A stretch of 64,000 nt of DNA. It comes from Hespellia sp. (GTDB lineage Bacteria; Bacillota; Clostridia; Lachnospirales; Lachnospiraceae). Below the pieces are notes generated by a model, which worked only from the letters and a program-made list of their open reading frames with translations, searched no databases and was not told the origin of the DNA. The position numbers and the translations under genes are program-made. Numbering within the stretch: position 1 is the first letter of the stretch; each line of letters opens with the position of its first letter. Positions 48,954 through 58,453 of the stretch are shown piece by piece. Where the stretch lies: contig JAQUVD010000007.1 in assembly GCA_028693555.1 (NCBI GenBank), positions 1-64,000 on the forward strand, given 5' to 3'.

Positions 48954-51604
48954 TTCGAGTAAAAAACCGCAAAGCAATTACAAATCTGTCCCGAAAGAGT
49001 CTGAAAGCCAGTCGGGCACGCAATCTGGTTGCCATCGCAGCAATTGCACTTACGACACTGCTGTTTACTGCACTCTTTACCATTGCACTTTCGATTAATA
49101 CCGGATTTCAGGAGTCAAATTTCAGACAGTGCGGTGGATGGAATCATGGAACCTTTAAATACCTCACCGAAAAGCAGTTCAATGAATTAAAAACGGATTC
49201 CACAATTAAGGAATGGGGCGTGCGCCGCTTTCTGGGAATGCCGACGGATGCTCCATTTAACAAGGACCATGTGGAAATTGGATACAGTGATGAAGTACAG
49301 GCACACTGGATGTACTGTGATCCGATCAAGGGCAGACTTCCCAAGGAAGGAACAAATGAAACTGCAACGGATACCCATGTACTGGAGCTCCTTGGCGTTA
49401 AGCCGGAACTGGGGGCAACATTTACCGTGACTTTTATGGTGGATAACAAGAAGACAACCCAGACATTTACGTTATGCGGATGGTGGGAGTATGATGAAGC
49501 AATCGTTGCCAATCATATTCTGATACCGGAGAGCCGCGTAAATGCAGTTCTAAAAGAGCTGAATGTGAATCCTGAGACGGCAGTGGACAATGCAGGAAGC
49601 TGGGGATTAGATGTGATGTTCTCCAATGCATGGAAGATTGAGCAGAAAATGGATGACATTCTGGCACGTCACGGTTATCAGTCGGAATCAAAAAGTGAGG
49701 GCGATAATTATATCGCAACCGGAGTCAACTGGGGATATACCAGTTCTCAACTCTCGGACAGCACAGATATCGGAACGGTAGTGGGCATTGTGGGGATGCT
49801 GGTACTGATTACCTTTACGGGATATTTGATTATTTACAATGTTTTTCGTATTTCCGTCGTCAATGATATTCGATTCTACGGCATGCTCAAAACCATTGGT
49901 ACAACTCCAAGACAGGTACGCCGCATGATCCGTCAGCAGGCACTGACACTGTCGCTGATTGGGATTCCTGTGGGGCTGATTCTGGGCTGGGGCATTGGTT
50001 CGATCCTGGTTCCGGTGGTCGTCGGTTCTCTGGATGGAATCATCGAGACCGTCTCGGCAAGCCCGTTTATCTTTGTCTTTGCAGCCTTGTTTTCTCTTGT
50101 TACCGTATTACTTTCCTGTTCAAGACCGGGCAGGCTTGCAGGCAGGGTATCTCCAATTGAGGCTCTGCGCTATACAGAAAAGACGAAGGGAAAGAAAGGG
50201 AACAAGGGAAAGAAGCGTACCGCCGGCGTATCTCTGCCAAGAATGGCATGGGCGAATCTAGGGCGCAGCCACAGCAAGACTGTGATAACAGTTCTGTCCC
50301 TGTCTCTGGCAGTCCTGCTTATGACGTTGACTGTCACATTTACCAATGGATTTGATATGGATAAATATCTGACCAAATTTGTAGCAACCGACTTTGTGTT
50401 CTCCGATGCCAGTTATTTTCAGACCGGTATTAGATACAAGGAACCGGTGGCACCGGCAGATGTGGATGCTGTAAGCAGTCGGACAGAAATCGCAGACGGC
50501 GGACGCATTTATGGTGGAACGGGGATGATTAATGAAGCGGTAACGGAAGATTATTTTAGAATGCAAAATAAGGACTGGTACGATGCGAAAGGCTTGGATC
50601 AGTTGGTGGAATCAGCGGATAAGACAGCGGATGGACACATTCTCACAGGTGTGAATTTGTATGGGATGGAAGCCTTTGCGCTAGATCAGCTCAAGGTCAT
50701 TGAAGGGGATTTATCAAAGCTGCATGAAGCCGGAAGCAATGCAATTGCTGCAGTTTATGAGGATGATGACTATGACAATCTGATACCGGAATCTCATTGG
50801 GCAAAGCTGGGTGACTCTGTTACATTGACGTATGTAGATGAAGTTGACTATGTAGATACGGAGACCGGTGAATCGGTTGATCCTTCCAGTGAGGAAGACT
50901 ATGTGCAAAAGATTCTTTCTTCCCATGAGGTTACTTATACGGTGACAGCTTTGGTGCTTGTTCCGCCGGCGATGAGTTACCGGTATTATGGATCTGATCC
51001 GTTTGTGCTAAATGACCAGACTTATATTCGGGATACCGGGAGGAATCAGATCATGTCATATGTGTTTAATACAAAAGATGATGCAGCGAATGCTTCTATG
51101 GAAAAATATATGACGGATTATACACAGAATCAGAATCCGGATTGTGATTATGAGAGCAAGGCAACGTATGCGGCTCAATTTGAAGGATTTCGCTCCATGT
51201 TTCTACTTCTTGGCGGAGCACTCAGCTTTATCGTAGGACTGGTTGGGATTCTGAATTTCTTTAATGCAATACTGACCGGAATCCTCACAAGACGGAGAGA
51301 ATTTGCCATGCTGCAGTCCATTGGCATGACAGGAAAGCAGTTGAAGACCATGCTGATCTGCGAAGGGCTGTTGTATGCATTGGGGGCGATTCTGTTTTCA
51401 ATGGTGTTAACAGTCGTAACCGGACGAATGCTTTCAAAAACGCTGGAAAGTATGTTCTGGTTCTATCGTTATCAGCTTACCATAACTCCGATTTTGATTG
51501 TACTTCCGGTCTTTGTATTACTTGGAGTATTGCTTCCACTGTTGAGTTATCAAAGTGTTGCAAAGAAGACCGTTGTGGAACGATTACGGGATACGGAAGG
51601 GTAA
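48950..51604 (+). CDS. FtsX-family ABC transporter permease (884 residues)
   Basis: A large permease with two FtsX domains. One N-terminal helix (about 25-48) is followed by a 200-residue extracellular region, a block of three helices (about 278-400), a linker, then a second helix (about 445-465), extracellular region and final helix block (about 745-880). Loops facing outside are acidic. The repeated helix-ectodomain-helix plan is that of MacB- and Bce-like permeases. It pairs with the ATPase by a 4-base overlap. Control by the adjacent two-component system suggests response to cell-envelope attack. Confidence 0.92.
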   Translation: MIRVKNRKAITNLSRKSLKASRARNLVAIAAIALTTLLFTALFTIALSINTGFQESNFRQCGGWNHGTFKYLTEKQFNELKTDSTIKEWGVRRFLGMPTDAPFNKDHVEIGYSDEVQAHWMYCDPIKGRLPKEGTNETATDTHVLELLGVKPELGATFTVTFMVDNKKTTQTFTLCGWWEYDEAIVANHILIPESRVNAVLKELNVNPETAVDNAGSWGLDVMFSNAWKIEQKMDDILARHGYQSESKSEGDNYIATGVNWGYTSSQLSDSTDIGTVVGIVGMLVLITFTGYLIIYNVFRISVVNDIRFYGMLKTIGTTPRQVRRMIRQQALTLSLIGIPVGLILGWGIGSILVPVVVGSLDGIIETVSASPFIFVFAALFSLVTVLLSCSRPGRLAGRVSPIEALRYTEKTKGKKGNKGKKRTAGVSLPRMAWANLGRSHSKTVITVLSLSLAVLLMTLTVTFTNGFDMDKYLTKFVATDFVFSDASYFQTGIRYKEPVAPADVDAVSSRTEIADGGRIYGGTGMINEAVTEDYFRMQNKDWYDAKGLDQLVESADKTADGHILTGVNLYGMEAFALDQLKVIEGDLSKLHEAGSNAIAAVYEDDDYDNLIPESHWAKLGDSVTLTYVDEVDYVDTETGESVDPSSEEDYVQKILSSHEVTYTVTALVLVPPAMSYRYYGSDPFVLNDQTYIRDTGRNQIMSYVFNTKDDAANASMEKYMTDYTQNQNPDCDYESKATYAAQFEGFRSMFLLLGGALSFIVGLVGILNFFNAILTGILTRRREFAMLQSIGMTGKQLKTMLICEGLLYALGAILFSMVLTVVTGRMLSKTLESMFWFYRYQLTITPILIVLPVFVLLGVLLPLLSYQSVAKKTVVERLRDTEG

Positions 51605-51607
51605 TCC

Positions 51608-52645
51608 CTACCAGATCCCCAGAAGATGCTGCATTAGCAGACTCACACATGTAATACCAATCCAGCAGCACATTCCCATAAAGATTGGTTTGCCACCGGT
51701 TTTCACAAGCTTTACAATATTGGTGTTGATACCAATTGCCGCCATTGCAAGGATGATGAAGAATTTACTCAGTTCTTTCAGCGGTGTGAAAAAATCTGCA
51801 GAGACGCCCATATTCACAGCCACGGTTGTGATAATGGAAGCAGCGATGAAGTAGAGGATGAAGAATGGAAAGATTTGTTTGAAAGAAACTTTCTTTCCTT
51901 CTTCACCACTCTGCTTCTCTTTGCGTGTTCTCATAAATGCAAGCACCAATGTAATCGGGATGATTGCAAGTGTTCTGGTGAGCTTTACGGTTACGGCTTT
52001 GTCCAGCGTGGCAGAACCGAGCGCATACATGCTGTCCCAGGTAGAAGCCGCGGCTGTTACAGAGGAAGTATCATTGATGGCCGTTCCGGCAAATACACCG
52101 AATGCATTTCCGGTATCCTGAGCAAATCCTAAGATGGTTCCGAAAGTAGGAAAGAGAATCGCTGCAAGGACATTAAAGAAGAAGATTACCGAGATCGCCT
52201 GAGCGACTTCTTCATCATCTGCATCGATGACCGGTGCGGTTGCCGCGATTGCAGAGCCTCCGCAGATAGAGGAACCAACGCCTACCAGTGTGGAAATCTT
52301 ACTTGGAATATGCATGAGCTTGTGAAGAAGAAAGGAAATCACAAGTGAAGTTGTAATCGTTGCGATGATAATTGGAAGAGACTGTTTTCCTGTCTCTAAG
52401 ATTACATTTAAGTTGAGCCCGAATCCCAGGAGGATCACTGCCCATTGCAGGATCTTCTTTGCAGAAAAGGTGATTCCCGGCTGGAGATTTGTTTTATCCT
52501 TGATCAATAATGTGAGAATCATTCCGGCGATAATTGCAATCACTGGTCCTCCGATAATAGGAAACTGTTTTCCCAAGAACCATGACGGGATTGCAATTAC
52601 AAGACATAAAAGCAAGCCCTTTCCGTTTTTGTTAATAAAGTTCAT
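51608..52645 (-). CDS. YeiH-family putative sulfate exporter
   Basis: A 345-residue protein with about ten membrane helices and the YeiH/UPF0324 motifs GVGSSICGGSAIAATAPVI, VFAGTAINDTSSV and IGINTNI. The family is annotated as a putative sulfate or sulfite exporter; direct proof is limited. The divergent LysR gene is its likely activator, as in the YeiE-YeiH arrangement of enterobacteria. The start used has AAAGGA upstream. Confidence 0.88.
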   Translation of the reverse strand: MNFINKNGKGLLLCLVIAIPSWFLGKQFPIIGGPVIAIIAGMILTLLIKDKTNLQPGITFSAKKILQWAVILLGFGLNLNVILETGKQSLPIIIATITTSLVISFLLHKLMHIPSKISTLVGVGSSICGGSAIAATAPVIDADDEEVAQAISVIFFFNVLAAILFPTFGTILGFAQDTGNAFGVFAGTAINDTSSVTAAASTWDSMYALGSATLDKAVTVKLTRTLAIIPITLVLAFMRTRKEKQSGEEGKKVSFKQIFPFFILYFIAASIITTVAVNMGVSADFFTPLKELSKFFIILAMAAIGINTNIVKLVKTGGKPIFMGMCCWIGITCVSLLMQHLLGIW

Positions 52646-52828
52646 AATGTCATTCCTTTCTCTATGAGCCGGGGTAAATACCACGGTAAATCTGTTTTTC
52701 ATTTTGTCCTTCCCTATATTACCATACCATGATGATAAAATAAAATTATAAATATTTATTATATGATAATAATATGTTATGATAAAACAATCAAAAGGTT
52801 TTTTATACGGGAAAGGGTTTTTTCTGAT
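52646..52828. promoter_or_regulatory. Divergent control region of yeiH and the LysR gene
   Basis: About 183 very AT-rich bases with ATAAATATTTAT and TATGATAATAATAT palindromic runs. LysR proteins bind T-N11-A sites in such divergent regions. No single site can be named from the sequence with confidence. Confidence 0.45.
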
Positions 52829-53716
52829 ATGTTAGATTTTCGAATTCACACGTTTTTGGAAGTGTGCAAAACAATGAACTATACAAAAGCCGGGCAGAAT
52901 CTCAGCATTACACAGCCTGCAGTTTCCCAGCACATTCGGTATCTGGAGAATTACTACGGACATAAGCTCTTTGAAAGCAGAGGAAAGAAGATTTATCTGA
53001 CACCGGCGGGAGAAACACTTTACAATGCAGTGTCGACGATGGCACATGATGAGATCCATTTGCAAAAGCAATTGGACTGCGCGCCAAAAAAGGAGAGAAA
53101 GCTGGTCTTTGGTGTCACAATGACAATTGGAGAATATGCAATTGCTCCACATTTATCGCGGTATATCCGTAATCATCCGACAACGTCCGTTCATATTATT
53201 GTTGCGAATACGCAGGCACTTTTAGAAAAACTGTCCAATCGGGAAATTGATTTTGCGATTGTGGAAGGATATTTTTCCAAGAAGGAATATGATTATCGAA
53301 GCTACGCCAAGGTACCTTTTATCGGTGTATGTCATGCAGATCATCAGTTTGCAGATCAGAGCGGGCGGGGATCGATTACGCTGGAGGAGTTGTTTCAGGA
53401 ACGGCTGATTGTAAGAGAGCGGGGGTCAGGAACGAGAGAAATCTTTGAAAAGGCTTTGGGTGAGAAGAATTTTGCCGTATCAGATTTTCCACATTTGGTT
53501 GAAATTAATAGTATGAATGCGATTAAGATGCTGGTGGAAGAGGATGCAGGAATTACATTTTTATATCAGTCCGCAGTGGAGAAGGAGTTAAAAGCGGGAA
53601 GTTTACGGGAAATATTGATCCGGGATTTCAAGCAGTCTCATGATTTTACATTTATCTGGAACAAGGGCAGCATTTTCTCGGAAGAATACAATCAGCTATT
53701 TGAGGAATTAAAGTAG
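52829..53716 (+). CDS. LysR-family transcriptional regulator
   Basis: A 295-residue protein. The N-terminal winged HTH is FLEVCKTMNYTKAGQNLSIT...QPAVSQHIRYLE, followed by a two-part effector domain (about 90-295). It faces the YeiH exporter gene, the usual layout for a LysR activator and its target. The effector may be a sulfur compound such as sulfite. The start chosen is 52829, which begins MLDFRIHTFLE as in other LysR proteins, instead of the upstream ATG at 52763. Confidence 0.9.
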   Translation: MLDFRIHTFLEVCKTMNYTKAGQNLSITQPAVSQHIRYLENYYGHKLFESRGKKIYLTPAGETLYNAVSTMAHDEIHLQKQLDCAPKKERKLVFGVTMTIGEYAIAPHLSRYIRNHPTTSVHIIVANTQALLEKLSNREIDFAIVEGYFSKKEYDYRSYAKVPFIGVCHADHQFADQSGRGSITLEELFQERLIVRERGSGTREIFEKALGEKNFAVSDFPHLVEINSMNAIKMLVEEDAGITFLYQSAVEKELKAGSLREILIRDFKQSHDFTFIWNKGSIFSEEYNQLFEELK

Positions 53717-53791
53717 GGGAAATACTTGCATTTCCTATCGAGTACCCATTATAATAGAGGAAGTCGAAAAGACAGAGAAAGGAAAATACAC

Positions 53792-55150
53792 ATGGGCTTT
53801 CGAAGAAATTTAGTGATTCGGTTTTCAAAATGGGCAAGTAACATGAGCCAGAAGATACGCGGTGGACAAGGCGTAACACTTCCTGGCTATATTGCAAGAA
53901 CATTGGATCATCATATACTGACATCTTTATCAAACGATGTGAGAAAGAAGACATTTGTTGTGATGGGAACGAATGGAAAGACAACCGTTAACAGCATTTT
54001 GTATCATGCACTGGCAGCAGAGGGAGAGAAGGTCGTGATTAACAAGACTGGATCGAATATGTTAAATGGTGTGATTTCGGCATTCGTATTGGCAACGGAT
54101 AAAAAGGGACGTTTGGATGCTGACTATGCTTGTATTGAGGTGGACGAGCTTGCAGCAATGAGAGTGCTTCCGATGCTTCAGCCGGATTATCTGGTGCTGA
54201 CGAACATTTACAGGGATCAGCTTGACCGGTTTGGTGAGGTTGATATTACCTTCCAAAAAGTAAAAGAGGCGATTGAGAAAGCACCGAAGCTGACGCTCCT
54301 GATCAACGGCGATGATGTTCTTTCTTATACGCTGGCGCAGGAGAGCAAGCATGATTTCATGACGTATGAGATTAATGAACAGATTTTCGATGACAAGAGT
54401 CGTTCTGAGATTCGCGAGAGTATTTTCTGTAGGAAATGCGGTCACAAGCTGGAATACAAGTTCTTTCATTATGGACAGCTTGGCGATTACACCTGTCCAC
54501 ACTGCGGTCTGACACGTCCGGCAGCGGACTTTGCGGCAGAGAACATCAAGCTCTTGGGAGATGGTTCAAGCTTTGATGTGCAGGGCAGACATTTTGAGAC
54601 AGCGTCTCCGGCACCATATAATATTTACAACACATTGTCTGCATTTAGTGCGCTTCGCATGGCTGGGATTGAAGCCCCTCATTTTGAGGAAATGATTGCG
54701 AACTATGATTACGCAAACAGCCGCGAGAGTCAGTTTGAGATTGCCGGTACGCATCTGCAGATTCATCTGGCAAAGAATCCGGTTGGATTCCAGCAGAAGG
54801 TTTCGCTGGTCCTTCGGGATGAAAAACCAAAGGATATTATTATCATGATTAATGATGAGTATCAGGATGGAGAAGATGTATCATGGCTTTGGGATGTGGA
54901 TTTCCAATATCTTGAAAATGAGCATACGAGCTCGATTATTACAGCAGGCAAGCGTGGGTATGACATGCAGCTTCGTTTGAAATATGAAGATATCCAAAGC
55001 GAAGTGACATTGGATATGAAGAATACCATTCGTGACTGCATCGATCATCGTACCAACAATCTGTATATTATCGTGAATTATACCGGACTTTACAGTACGA
55101 ATGATTTACTCAAAGAGTTGGCAGATGAATATGCCGGAAAGGAGGCGTAA
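53792..55150 (+). CDS. murT: Lipid II isoglutaminyl synthase, Mur-ligase subunit MurT
   Basis: A 452-residue Mur-ligase homologue. The ATP loop is GTNGKTT (59-65) and a four-cysteine zinc ribbon (Cys213, Cys216, Cys235, Cys238) is inserted in the middle domain, both MurT hallmarks. The C-terminal DUF1727 domain (about 320-440) holds the conserved DVSWLWDVDF. With GatD it amidates the D-glutamate of lipid II to D-isoglutamine in peptidoglycan synthesis. The start has GAAAGGAAAA upstream. Confidence 0.95.
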   Translation: MGFRRNLVIRFSKWASNMSQKIRGGQGVTLPGYIARTLDHHILTSLSNDVRKKTFVVMGTNGKTTVNSILYHALAAEGEKVVINKTGSNMLNGVISAFVLATDKKGRLDADYACIEVDELAAMRVLPMLQPDYLVLTNIYRDQLDRFGEVDITFQKVKEAIEKAPKLTLLINGDDVLSYTLAQESKHDFMTYEINEQIFDDKSRSEIRESIFCRKCGHKLEYKFFHYGQLGDYTCPHCGLTRPAADFAAENIKLLGDGSSFDVQGRHFETASPAPYNIYNTLSAFSALRMAGIEAPHFEEMIANYDYANSRESQFEIAGTHLQIHLAKNPVGFQQKVSLVLRDEKPKDIIIMINDEYQDGEDVSWLWDVDFQYLENEHTSSIITAGKRGYDMQLRLKYEDIQSEVTLDMKNTIRDCIDHRTNNLYIIVNYTGLYSTNDLLKELADEYAGKEA

Positions 55151-55152
55151 TG

Positions 55153-55911
55153 ATGAAGTTAAATATTGCGCATTTATATCCGGATCTGTTGAATCTGTAC
55201 GGAGACCGTGGAAATATTCAGTGTTTTCGCAAACGTCTTGAATGGCGTGGAATCGAATGCGAAGTAACGCAGTATCTACAGGGAGAGGAGATCGATTTTT
55301 CGAACATCGACATCGTGCTTCTTGGCGGGGGATCTGACCGCGAGCAGGAAATCGTGTGTGAAGAATTAAAGAAGATTAAGAAGGGTTTTCAGGAATATGT
55401 AGCAGATGACGGTGTTGTCCTTGCAGTCTGCGGCGGATATCAGCTCCTCGGAAAATACTATAAGACCAATACAAAGAAGATTGAGGGCCTTGAGATTCTT
55501 GATATCTATACAGAATGGGAGCCGGAGCGGCTTCTTCGCAATATCATTTTAGAGAGTGATCTGTTTGCGACACCGGTTGTCGGATACGAGAACCATGGTG
55601 GAAGAACCTATATCGGAGCGCATCAGCCGTTTGGAAAGGTATTCTACGGACTTGGAAATACAGGAAAGGGTGATTATGAAGGCGTTGTATATAAGAATGT
55701 GATTGCAACCTACCTTCACGGACCGCTTCTTCCGAAGAATCCACATGTCTGCGATTACCTGCTTCAAAAAGCACTCTGCCGCAAATATGGAGAAGATGTA
55801 ACGCTTGCACCATTAGATGATGAGCTCGAACAGAAGGCGAACCACTATATTGTTGCAAGATACAGCAATAAAGGGAATGTATTGCAGGAGACAATCAAAC
55901 GACATATTTAG
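55153..55911 (+). CDS. gatD: Lipid II isoglutaminyl synthase, glutaminase subunit GatD
   Basis: A 252-residue CobB/CobQ-like class-I glutamine amidotransferase. The catalytic Cys93 is in AVCGGYQLLG and His189 in ATYLHGPLLP. It supplies ammonia from glutamine to MurT. The ATG at 55153 has GGAGG 7 bases upstream. It starts 2 bases after the murT stop, so the pair is co-translated. Confidence 0.95.
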   Translation: MKLNIAHLYPDLLNLYGDRGNIQCFRKRLEWRGIECEVTQYLQGEEIDFSNIDIVLLGGGSDREQEIVCEELKKIKKGFQEYVADDGVVLAVCGGYQLLGKYYKTNTKKIEGLEILDIYTEWEPERLLRNIILESDLFATPVVGYENHGGRTYIGAHQPFGKVFYGLGNTGKGDYEGVVYKNVIATYLHGPLLPKNPHVCDYLLQKALCRKYGEDVTLAPLDDELEQKANHYIVARYSNKGNVLQETIKRHI

Positions 55912-55997
55912 AGCGGAAACGGATGTCTGGCATATGAGCCAGGCATCTTTTCGGCTGAGTGGTTGTCATGGAAATAGAAGGATACGAGAGGAAAGAT

Positions 55998-56738
55998 ATG
56001 ATGAACAACAAAAGAGCACACAGCAACAGCTCTTGGTTTCGAAAAGGAATGAAAGACGGAATGCCAATTGCACTGGGGTATTTTGCAGTGGCATTTACAC
56101 TTGGAATCACAGCGAGAAATGCTGGATTAAATGCACTTCAGGCAACACTTGCGAGTCTGACGCTCAATGCTTCTGCGGGGGAGTACGTGGGATTTACGTT
56201 GATTGCCGCGGGTGCGGGCTATGTTGAAATTGCAATTATGGAGCTGGTGGCAAATGCAAGATATCTTCTGATGTCCTGTGCGCTCAGCCAGAAATTATCA
56301 GAGGATGTGCCCTTGTGGCAGAGGTTACTGATTGGATATGATGTGACGGATGAGATTTTTGGAATCTCCATTGGAGTTCCCGGAAAGCTGAATCCATTTT
56401 ATACCTTTGGGGCAATCGTGGTTGCGATTCCCGGATGGTCCGGGGGAACCCTCTTAGGTGTTTTGATGGGAAACGTGCTTCCACTTCGCGCGGTCAGCGC
56501 ACTCAGCGTGGGGCTCTATGGAATGTTTATTGCCATTATCATTCCGGCTGCCAAGAAAGAGAAAATCATCGCAGTACTGATTGCGATATCATTTGGACTC
56601 AGCTTTCTGGTTAACAAATGGTCCGTGTTTGATTCCGTTTCTTCGGGAATGAAGACTATTCTCTTAACGGTACTGATTGCAGGAGCGGCAGCGATTCTCT
56701 TTCCGGTTAAGGAACAGGAGGACGATCATGAAGCATAA
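55998..56738 (+). CDS. azlC: AzlC family branched-chain amino acid exporter, large subunit
   Basis: A 246-residue membrane protein with about seven helices and the AzlC features GMPIALGYFAVAFTLG, ANARYLLMSCALSQKL and LLIGYDVTDEIFGI. It works with AzlD, whose gene overlaps its end, to export branched-chain amino acids. The start has GAGAGGA 5 bases upstream (ATG 56001 is also possible). Confidence 0.92.
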   Translation: MMNNKRAHSNSSWFRKGMKDGMPIALGYFAVAFTLGITARNAGLNALQATLASLTLNASAGEYVGFTLIAAGAGYVEIAIMELVANARYLLMSCALSQKLSEDVPLWQRLLIGYDVTDEIFGISIGVPGKLNPFYTFGAIVVAIPGWSGGTLLGVLMGNVLPLRAVSALSVGLYGMFIAIIIPAAKKEKIIAVLIAISFGLSFLVNKWSVFDSVSSGMKTILLTVLIAGAAAILFPVKEQEDDHEA

Positions 56739-57036
56739 TATCTATATCTACATCCTGATTATGGCGGTTGTGACGTACCTGATCCGTGTGCTTCCGCTGA
56801 CTTTGATCCGAAAAGAAATTAAGAACAAGACCATTCGGTCGTTCTTGTATTATGTACCATATGTGACGCTGGCAGTCATGACATTTCCAGCCATTCTGGA
56901 CGCGACGCAAAGCACCTGGTCAGGACTTCTGGCACTGCTTGTTGGAATGGGTCTGGCCTGGTTTGGGGCAAGTCTGTTTAGCGTCTCTGTGGCGTGCTGT
57001 GTGGTCGTCTTCCTGCTGGAACTGCTGATGCTGTAG
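56728..57036 (+). CDS. azlD: AzlD family branched-chain amino acid exporter, small subunit
   Basis: A 102-residue protein of about four helices, with YIYILIMAVVTYLIRVLPLT and SFLYYVPYVTLAVMTFPAIL matching AzlD. It overlaps azlC by 11 bases and has AGGAGGACGATC as ribosome site, so the two are translationally coupled. Confidence 0.9.
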   Translation: MKHNIYIYILIMAVVTYLIRVLPLTLIRKEIKNKTIRSFLYYVPYVTLAVMTFPAILDATQSTWSGLLALLVGMGLAWFGASLFSVSVACCVVVFLLELLML

Positions 57037-57092
57037 ACGTTATTTGTCTGGAGAATGGATCGAGAACGATAAACGTTCGGAAGGATAAAATA

Positions 57093-57929
57093 ATGAGACG
57101 AAAAATAAGAACAATTGGAATGATTCTCGTATGTATTGCAATCGCGGGCAGCATCTTTGTGATGAGTCCGCTATTTCCGTATGTCCGAAGTCTCGCAGTG
57201 ATGGCGGTTTACAGTCATGTCTGTAAGGAAGACAGTATTATGGAAAAGGAAGGGTTTGACGTGCAGATACCGGGTGGCGGTGCGACAAATGAGACGGACT
57301 GGTACCCATTTGTTATGACATTTACTGCAGATCAGGAATTTTCAAACTACATCGGGAAACCGGGAGAGAAGCTGACGATTCTGTATAACTTTCCGGCGTT
57401 CAATCTCAGTGAGGGATGCAGCCGTTTGTATGATACAAAGTCACAGTATTACAATGGATTCTACGGCGCATATCTTGTGCAGCAAGAAGATGGAAGTGCG
57501 TATGGATTTGACGAACAGGGAAATTTAGATTCGGATGCGATTGCAGATACAGCAAAGTTTGACTTCTTCTCCTTAGTGCTGGAGGATTTTGGATTGCAGC
57601 AGGAAGATGAAGTCTTTACCTGCGAGAATATTGAACTGGACGATGGATACAGAATGGCAGGATATGACGGTTGGATTCGCATGAGTTCTGATATCTTAGT
57701 AAATGGTGCTTCGCATAAGAAGCAGGATGGAGTCACCTCGTATCTTCAATACGGTGCGCCGAATTTTGCCGTAAAGGAAGCCTTTACGCCTGTGGAGATG
57801 AAGAGTGTCGTGTATGGGCGGTATTTTGAAGAATATCATACCAGCATCTTCTTCTACGTCATGGCACCGGATGAAAATGTATGCAGGCAGTGTGAAGGAG
57901 AGATACTTAAGGCGAGTGTGATAGAGTGA
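57093..57929 (+). CDS. Secreted or membrane-anchored protein, unknown
   Basis: A 278-residue protein with an N-terminal basic stretch (MRRKIR) and one hydrophobic helix (about 7-27) with no clear cleavage or lipobox site, so it is probably membrane-anchored with its body outside. The body has FTADQEFSNYIGKPGEKLTI, then YNFPAFNLSEG and, near the end, YHTSIFFYVMAP. No known family is recognised. GGAAGGATAAAATA precedes the ATG. It stands alone at the 3' side of azlCD and is followed by the nested inverted repeat. Confidence 0.7.
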   Translation: MRRKIRTIGMILVCIAIAGSIFVMSPLFPYVRSLAVMAVYSHVCKEDSIMEKEGFDVQIPGGGATNETDWYPFVMTFTADQEFSNYIGKPGEKLTILYNFPAFNLSEGCSRLYDTKSQYYNGFYGAYLVQQEDGSAYGFDEQGNLDSDAIADTAKFDFFSLVLEDFGLQQEDEVFTCENIELDDGYRMAGYDGWIRMSSDILVNGASHKKQDGVTSYLQYGAPNFAVKEAFTPVEMKSVVYGRYFEEYHTSIFFYVMAPDENVCRQCEGEILKASVIE

Positions 57930-57936
57930 AATTTTT

Positions 57937-58447
57937 GTTTGGCGGGCTGGTTGAAGTCCATCCGTGAGAACGGGCAGCACTGTGGCGGGGGACGTCATAA
58001 AGGTTAAGAACTGTTAGATAAAAAAGAATCGGATCTATGTGATTCATGATGAGGCGAGCAAGAATCTGATGATTCTTACTCTTCACATCACTTGAACTTT
58101 GTACTTGAAGTACAAAGTTCATCGCACAGATCCGTCTCTTTTTTATGAACCAGTTCTAAAACCTCCATGAAATGCCTCCCGCCACAGCGCTGCCCCTTCT
58201 TACAGATTCCTTCAAGTCAGTAGACAAACATGAATGTTTAAGGCTCTTAGCGAGAACCGGAATAAAATGTTTGGAGAGACAAAGAAACTTCTATTGTTTG
58301 TCAACCAATATCTCCCTGTTATCACCCACCAGCCTGGAACATTCATAGTTGTCGTCTGTCTTGAAGGAATCTGCGTGTGCGGAGCATGATGATCCGCGGT
58401 GACATCACGCTCCGCACACGCAGATGGACTTCAACCAGTCAACAAAC
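57937..58447. repeat. Nested long inverted-repeat element between convergent genes
   Basis: Ends: CTGGTTGAAGTCCATC at 57947-57962 is a perfect 16-bp inverted copy of 58423-58438, with GTTTG/CAAAC just outside. Inside, three large hairpins lie in a row. The first (about 57937-58229) pairs GGGCAGCACTGTGGCGGG (57972-57989) with 58178-58195, AGAACTG (58007-58013) with 58151-58157 and CGGATCT with AGATCCG; its loop holds two more hairpins (58060-58077 and 58094-58120). The second (about 58203-58376) uses CAGATTCCTTCAAG (58203-58216) and its perfect inverse at 58360-58373. The third is a perfect 17-bp stem (58369-58385 with 58409-58425). No protein-coding frame is seen. It looks like a non-autonomous mobile element or a large structured RNA. 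Confidence 0.75.
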
Positions 58448-58453
58448 ATGAAT

